The position numbers were made by a program, and so were the translations under genes. Shown in pieces: positions 59,758 to 64,000 of a stretch of 64,000 bases of DNA (position 1 is the stretch's first letter; the number at the start of each line of letters is the position of its first letter). Source of the stretch: Aristolochia californica (lineage: Eukaryota; Streptophyta; Magnoliopsida; Piperales; Aristolochiaceae); NCBI GenBank assembly GCA_029961685.1, contig JARWKL010000012.1, positions 17,903,227 to 17,967,226 on the forward strand, read 5' to 3'. The notes under the pieces were generated by a model. It saw only the letters and a list, made by a program, of their open reading frames with translations. It was not told where the DNA came from and searched no databases.

Positions 59758-59991
59758 TTTGAAAAAAAAAAAAAAAGAGGTAACGTCCTCAATCTCTTCA
59801 AAAATGTGCAAAAAACACCACAAAGGCGACTTTCCAAAAGAAAACTAAGATATTATGACCAAAGGGTCTCCTACTATGATAAATGGGGATGCAGCTGCTT
59901 GTATATTCGAGTACCACATTGAAATCTATTAGTAATATATTATCCTTATACATTATGAGGATCATCTTGGCCTAAGGTCTTTCATGGAATC

Positions 59992-60330
59992 AAAGCTCTG
60001 GGTCTCCACAAGCCATGACAAGAAAAATTTTCTTTTCTCTCCACCATGGCTTCCTCCAAAGACTCAATCTCTACCTTGAATCATTCTAATGCTTCTTTAT
60101 CTTCCTCTCTTTCTTCCCTTCTCCTAGTCAACATAAAATCTTTAGCTCCAATGGAACTCAACCACACCAACTATCTTGTTTTGAAATCCATTTTCTTTCC
60201 TGTTTTGAAAAATTTTAATGGCTTTTGACATGTCAGTGGAATTTCTGTCAATCCATCTCTTAACACATGTAGCGATGAGTCAGAAGCATCAAATCCAGAA
60301 TATGTTTCCAAGACTCAATCTATTTCAGAC
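59992..60330 (+). pseudogene. Copia primer site and gag N-terminus
   Basis: TGGAATCAAAGCTCTGGG at 59994 resembles the tRNA-iMet primer site (TGGTATCAGAGC). Then ATG 60046 opens MASSKDSISTLNHSN, SLLLVNIKSLAPMELNHTNY, LVLKSIFFPVLKNFNGF, the copia gag start ('vkLxxxNYLxWKxQfxPvLxgxxLxGf'), where the usual tryptophan of LWKSQ is lost (LVLKSIF). A second frame continues NPEYVSKTQS. It then runs into a minisatellite at about 60325, so the rest of the element is absent. Confidence 0.65.
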
Positions 60331-62400
60331 CCTCAATTTCAATCATTTTCCTCCATATCCAACTAATCATGCATATATTAATCGAGAACATGAAATTTCA
60401 TAAACTTAAATAGCATTTAATATGCTCAACCCTTAATTTCAGTAACTCTTCCATATCCATCTATTCATGTATAAGTGAAACATTTACTCAAAAAAAATGT
60501 ATAAGTCAAACAAAACATGAAATCCTAGAAATTTTGTTAAGGAATAGTCCCACATCGATTAGTGAGTACAGAGATCTTGAGTTTAATAGTTGGGAAATAG
60601 GCTACCTAAGTTGGCTAGTCATTTTGGGATGGACCTTGGACCCAACTTTACATGGTATTGGAGCAGGTACTCATATGTGGGCTTACACCTAAATTATCCA
60701 CTTGTAGAGCCACAAAAGAGGGCCTACACCTAAATTATCCACTTCTAAAGCCACAAAAAAGAGCGTACACCTAAAATTATCCACTTGTAGAATCACAAAA
60801 GAGAGCCTACACCTAAATTATCCACTTGTAGAGCCACAAAAGAGGGTCTACATGTGAGGGGGAGTGTTAAGCAATAGTCCCACATGGATTAGTGAGTACA
60901 AAGATCTTGAGTTGATTCGTTGGAAAATAGGCTTCCTAAGTTGGCTAGTCATTTTGGGATGGGCCTAAGACCCAACTTAACAAACTTCAACAACGTTTAA
61001 TCTACTCAACCCTCAATTTCAGCAATTCTTCCTCCATATCCAACTAATTACACATAAATCAAACAGAAACATGAAATTCTAGAACCTTAAACAACATTTA
61101 ATCTATTCAAACCCTGAATCCCATCAACTCTTCCTTCATATCCAACTAAACACACATAAATCAACAGAACATGAAATTACAGAAACTTAAACAACATTTA
61201 ATTTACTCAACCCTCAATCTCAGCAACTCTTCCTCCATATCCAACTAATCATGCATAAAAAAATTATAAAAAATCCAGAAATTTAAACAACATTTAATCT
61301 ACTCAAACCCTCAAATTCATCAATTTTTCCTTCATATCCAACTAACCATACATAAATCAAACAGAACATGAAATTACATAAACTTAAGCAACATTTAACT
61401 TACTCAATCCTCAGCAACTCTTCCTCCATATCAAACTAATCATGCATAAATAAAATATAACATAAAAATCCAGAAACTTAAACAAAATTTAATCTACTCA
61501 AACCTTCGATTTCATCAATTTGTCCTCCATATCCAACTAATCATACATAAATCAAACATAATATGAAATTACAGGAACGTAAACAACATTTAATTTACTC
61601 AACCCTCAATCTCAGCAACTCTTCTTCTATATCCAACTAATCATGCTTAAATCAAACACCTAAAATTCTAGAAACTTAAACAACATTTAATCTAATCAAA
61701 CCTTTAATTTCAGTAATCCATACTCTCTACTCAACTAATCATGCTTAAATTGAATATAAACCTGAAATTCTAACAATTAAAACAGCTTTCATCTAACCCA
61801 AACCTCCAATCTCAATGCTCCATACTCCATATTCAACTATTTATGCCAAAATCGAATAGAGATATGAAATTCTAGAAATCAAACCACCTAAATCCAGCTC
61901 AGACCTTCAATTCCAGTAATCCATACCCCATACTCAATTAATCTTGCCTAAATCTAACAGAACATGAGATTTCAGAAATTAAAGCAATCTTCATCCACCT
62001 TCAATTTCAGTACTCCCTACTCCATACTCAAGCCTAAATAGAACAAAGATATGAAATTCCAGAAATCCAATAATTTAAAATCCAACTCAAGACCTTCAAT
62101 TTCAGTAATCCATACCCCATACTCAATTAATCTTGCCTAAATCTTACAGAACATGAGATTTCAAAAATTAAAGCAACCTTCATCCAACTCAGATCTTCAA
62201 TTTTAGTACTCCCTACTCCCTACTCAACTAATCGTGCCAAAATTAAACAAAGATATGAAATTTCGGAAATCAAACAATTTAAAATCCAACTCCGACCTTC
62301 AATTTCAGTATCCCAACTTACACTCAACTAGTCATACGTAAAATAGGAGAAACCATGAAATTTTAGAGCACGACATAATTCTTATTTAATTCAAATATTT
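60325..62400. repeat. Minisatellite, ~98-bp monomer with dimeric higher-order units
   Basis: About 16 monomers share the frame ACTCAAaCCcTCAATtTCAgcAactcTtCcTcCATATCCAACTAA (core CATATCCAACTAATCAT) and GAAATTaCAGAAACTTAAAC. In 61105-61694 two monomer types alternate: type A (CATACATAAATCAAACAGAA) and type B (TCATGCATAAA) start at 61105, 61204, 61300, 61401, 61496 and 61597, so A-to-A spacing is 195-198 bp. In 61904-62296 a second alternation (AATCCATACCCCATACTC versus TACTCCCTACTCCATACTC) repeats every ~190-202 bp. A TRIM is inserted at 60535-60982. The array is followed by CT-rich sequence, as in the probable gypsy LTR at 45.4-48.4 kb. Confidence 0.85.
60535..60982 (+). mobile_element. TRIM, 448 bp, 118-bp LTRs
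   Basis: LTRs 60535-60652 and 60865-60982, both 118 bp, start TGTTAAG and end A(A/T)ACA... (CTTTACA, CTTAACA). A primer site TGGTATTGGAGC (60653-60664) follows the first; a purine tract GTGAGGGGGAG (60854-60864) precedes the second. Flanks AATTT and AACTT are a target duplication with one mismatch. The 212-bp interior is four ~42-bp units (ACACCTAAATTATCCACTTG ... CACAAAAGAGG). No coding capacity. The LTRs match those of the composite at 31201-34368 (GAATAGTCCCACAT, GGCTAGTCATTTTGGGAT). Confidence 0.9.
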
Positions 62401-63070
62401 GGTCCAAAAACAAATCCGAGTTCGATAAGATTTTAATCATGAATACAAAAATATAACAGGAAATTCAGAATTTAACATCCCCAAACCTAACCCAAAATCT
62501 TAATTTCTTTAAAGACGAATAGAACTCAACATCAGACCTATTATGCCCAAACCGAAAAGAAACCTAAATTTCAGAACCCTAATGGCCCAAATCTGAACTC
62601 AAAACGTCCCCCTCTACGTTCTAATTTTTCTATTTATCAAAGAAAACGAATAAAAATGAGAAATAGAAGGGTAAATCGAGTAAGTCAACAGAAGAAATGA
62701 GAAAACAGGAAGGGTGAATTAGAATTCCAACTAACCTCTTCCTCCTTTCCTCTCTATCTCCTTGTCCACTGTTTCTTCTTCTCTCTTCTCTCATCGTTTT
62801 CCCTTTCTTCCTCCTCTTTTCTTCTTCCTTGTCGTCTCCTCTCCCTTTCTCTCTCTAACTGTCTCTCTTCTTCCTCCTCTTTTCTTCCTCCTTGCCGTCT
62901 CCTCTTCCTTTCTCTCTCGCGTTCTCTCTCTTCTTCCTCCCTTCACTTTCCCTCCGCCGTCTCCTCTTTCTTTCTCTGTTCCCTCTAAAGCTTCTCCATC
63001 TCTCCTCTTTATTTTTATTACTAAAACGCCCCTATTTAAATTTATTTCTCTTTTTATCCTGTTACTTATA
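62400..63070. repeat. AT-rich then CT-rich tail of the minisatellite-bearing region
   Basis: 62400-62740 is non-coding; 62740-62960 is dense CT/TTC sequence (a G/A-rich tract on minus), followed by TTTATTTTTATTA and CTTATAACAC (TATAAG on minus). It could be the promoter/leader end of a long LTR on minus, as with 48010-48180. Frames of about 100 codons on both strands here are low-complexity and not genes. Confidence 0.5.
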
Positions 63071-63339
63071 ACACAAAGCATATACAATATCCCAAATCCA
63101 CGGAAGCACGTGACTTTGTTGAAGGGTACATGGGGGTTAGTGCCCTAAATGGATTCTTGAAGTTCAAGTTCATATCCAACATGAAAATCATGTCAGTCAT
63201 GTACATGAAGATCATCATTGCACTTGGTATTAGTGTTGACGACTTCATGTGCACTGGAAAACAGTTTCCAGTGTTAGTGCCCCAACATGAGAAAAACATA
63301 AAAAACAAGAGAATCTCTAAACCTTTACAGTGCACTTAA

Positions 63340-63960
63340 TTACAACATAATCCTTAAACTCCAAATTAGGTAAAACAACCATTATTACTACACGAATAAG
63401 TTATTTAATGTATAATTAAATATACTAATATATTTATTAATTGAATTAGATATTTTATTTTACATTAATATGGTAATTACATGAGCCAATGAAATACCTA
63501 CATGATTAATTACAAATAATAAATAAATAACATTATAAATAACAAAAACGAAAGTAATACGTTGAGTTATTAATTTATTAATAACATATGATATACTTTA
63601 ACCTAAAAATGAATAATTTAAGAGAAAAAATTGATCTAATCATAACTTTAACACACTATATATTTATACATAATATATTTTATGTATTATTAATTAATAA
63701 TATATTATCACAAAATTTAAAATTATTGGTTTAATTAACTATAGCAATCAGATAATTATGCCAAAAATAATTTATTAAATATTTATTTTAACAAAATTTT
63801 AATTATGACTATTAAATCACTATTTTAATATAGTAATTGTAAAATAAATATATTAAATAAATAAAAATAATTATTTTATAAATAAAAATAATTATTTTAT
63901 AAATAAAAATTATAAATTAATGATTTTTATGAAAATAGTTTAATTTTTCCTAACTTAGGA
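63340..63960. other. AT-rich intergenic sequence
   Basis: Over 80% A+T, with TTAATTAATAATATATT and duplicated AATAATTATTTTATAAATAAA at about 63867-63905. No coding feature. The last 40 bases (CATCGTCGTCTTCTTCAGC) change texture and may be the edge of another unit. Confidence 0.6.
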
Positions 63961-64000
63961 AAAATTAAACCATCGTCGTCTTCTTCAGCTGCGAGCTAGA

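Noticed and set aside
60653..60853. 5S rRNA-like (Cassandra) content in the TRIM
   Set aside because: I looked for the 5S internal promoter motifs and found none; the interior is four ~42-bp units.
62762..63148. Frames of 128 (plus) and 98 (minus) codons in the CT-rich tract
   Set aside because: Pure low-complexity translations (Ser/Pro/Phe or Arg/Glu/Lys runs) of a pyrimidine-rich repeat, not proteins.

Overview
This is a nuclear plant window, most likely from a flowering plant and probably a eudicot. The signs are GT-AG introns, a 12-exon plant GSK3/shaggy kinase, an intronless P-class PPR gene, TATA-type LTRs primed by initiator tRNA-Met, and about 65% A+T. I cannot name the species. Two genes look intact: a group-IV (SK41/42-type) GSK3-like kinase (minus, 8214-13261; 424 codons rebuilt by hand from 12 phase-consistent exons) and a 17-motif PPR protein (minus, 56861-59059). 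Nearly everything else is layered LTR retrotransposon sequence with some captured or dead host-gene pieces.

Layout. 1-7.7 kb: the 3' end of a SIRE-like copia element with an extra ORF behind pol, an AT-rich tandem array, a TGA-type bZIP fragment, copia LTRs with a pol remnant (minus), and an 82-bp-LTR TRIM. 8.2-14.6 kb: the kinase gene, with a hAT-type MITE (perfect 8-bp target duplication) in one intron. 14.6-31 kb: wreckage of a SIRE-like family whose LTRs (about 1.55 kb) are packed with the palindrome TGATCGATCA. These LTRs sit in opposed orientations (21.4/23.4 kb, 26.4/27.6 kb, 34.6/35.5 kb), giving large inverted repeats. 31.2-34.4 kb: a composite element with 119-bp LTRs and perfect target duplication GTAAC, carrying a copia IN-RT-RNaseH block and that block's own LTR. 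36.9-45 kb: more SIRE-like gag, pol end and extra ORF, the ORF being split by a non-coding LTR element, then a Ty3/gypsy gag. 45.4-48.4 kb: a probable long gypsy LTR. 50.3-54.7 kb: a full-length non-coding LTR element (perfect TSD TCATT) containing a truncated LINE. It sits in the intron of an LSM7 pseudogene whose two recognisable exons lie at 50.2 and 55.1 kb. 56.9-59.1 kb: the PPR gene. 60-63 kb: a copia gag start, a minisatellite with dimeric higher-order structure, and inside it a complete 448-bp TRIM with LTRs of the same family as the 31-kb composite.

Best candidates for something undescribed: the TRIM family at 60.5 kb together with its pol-carrying relative at 31.2 kb; the non-coding LTR family with a conserved internal region (50.3 and 40.3 kb, plus two LTR fragments); the palindrome-loaded, repeatedly inverted SIRE-like LTRs; and the extra ORF in the env-like position of that family. 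All coordinates outside the exon and TSD-defined elements are by-eye estimates.
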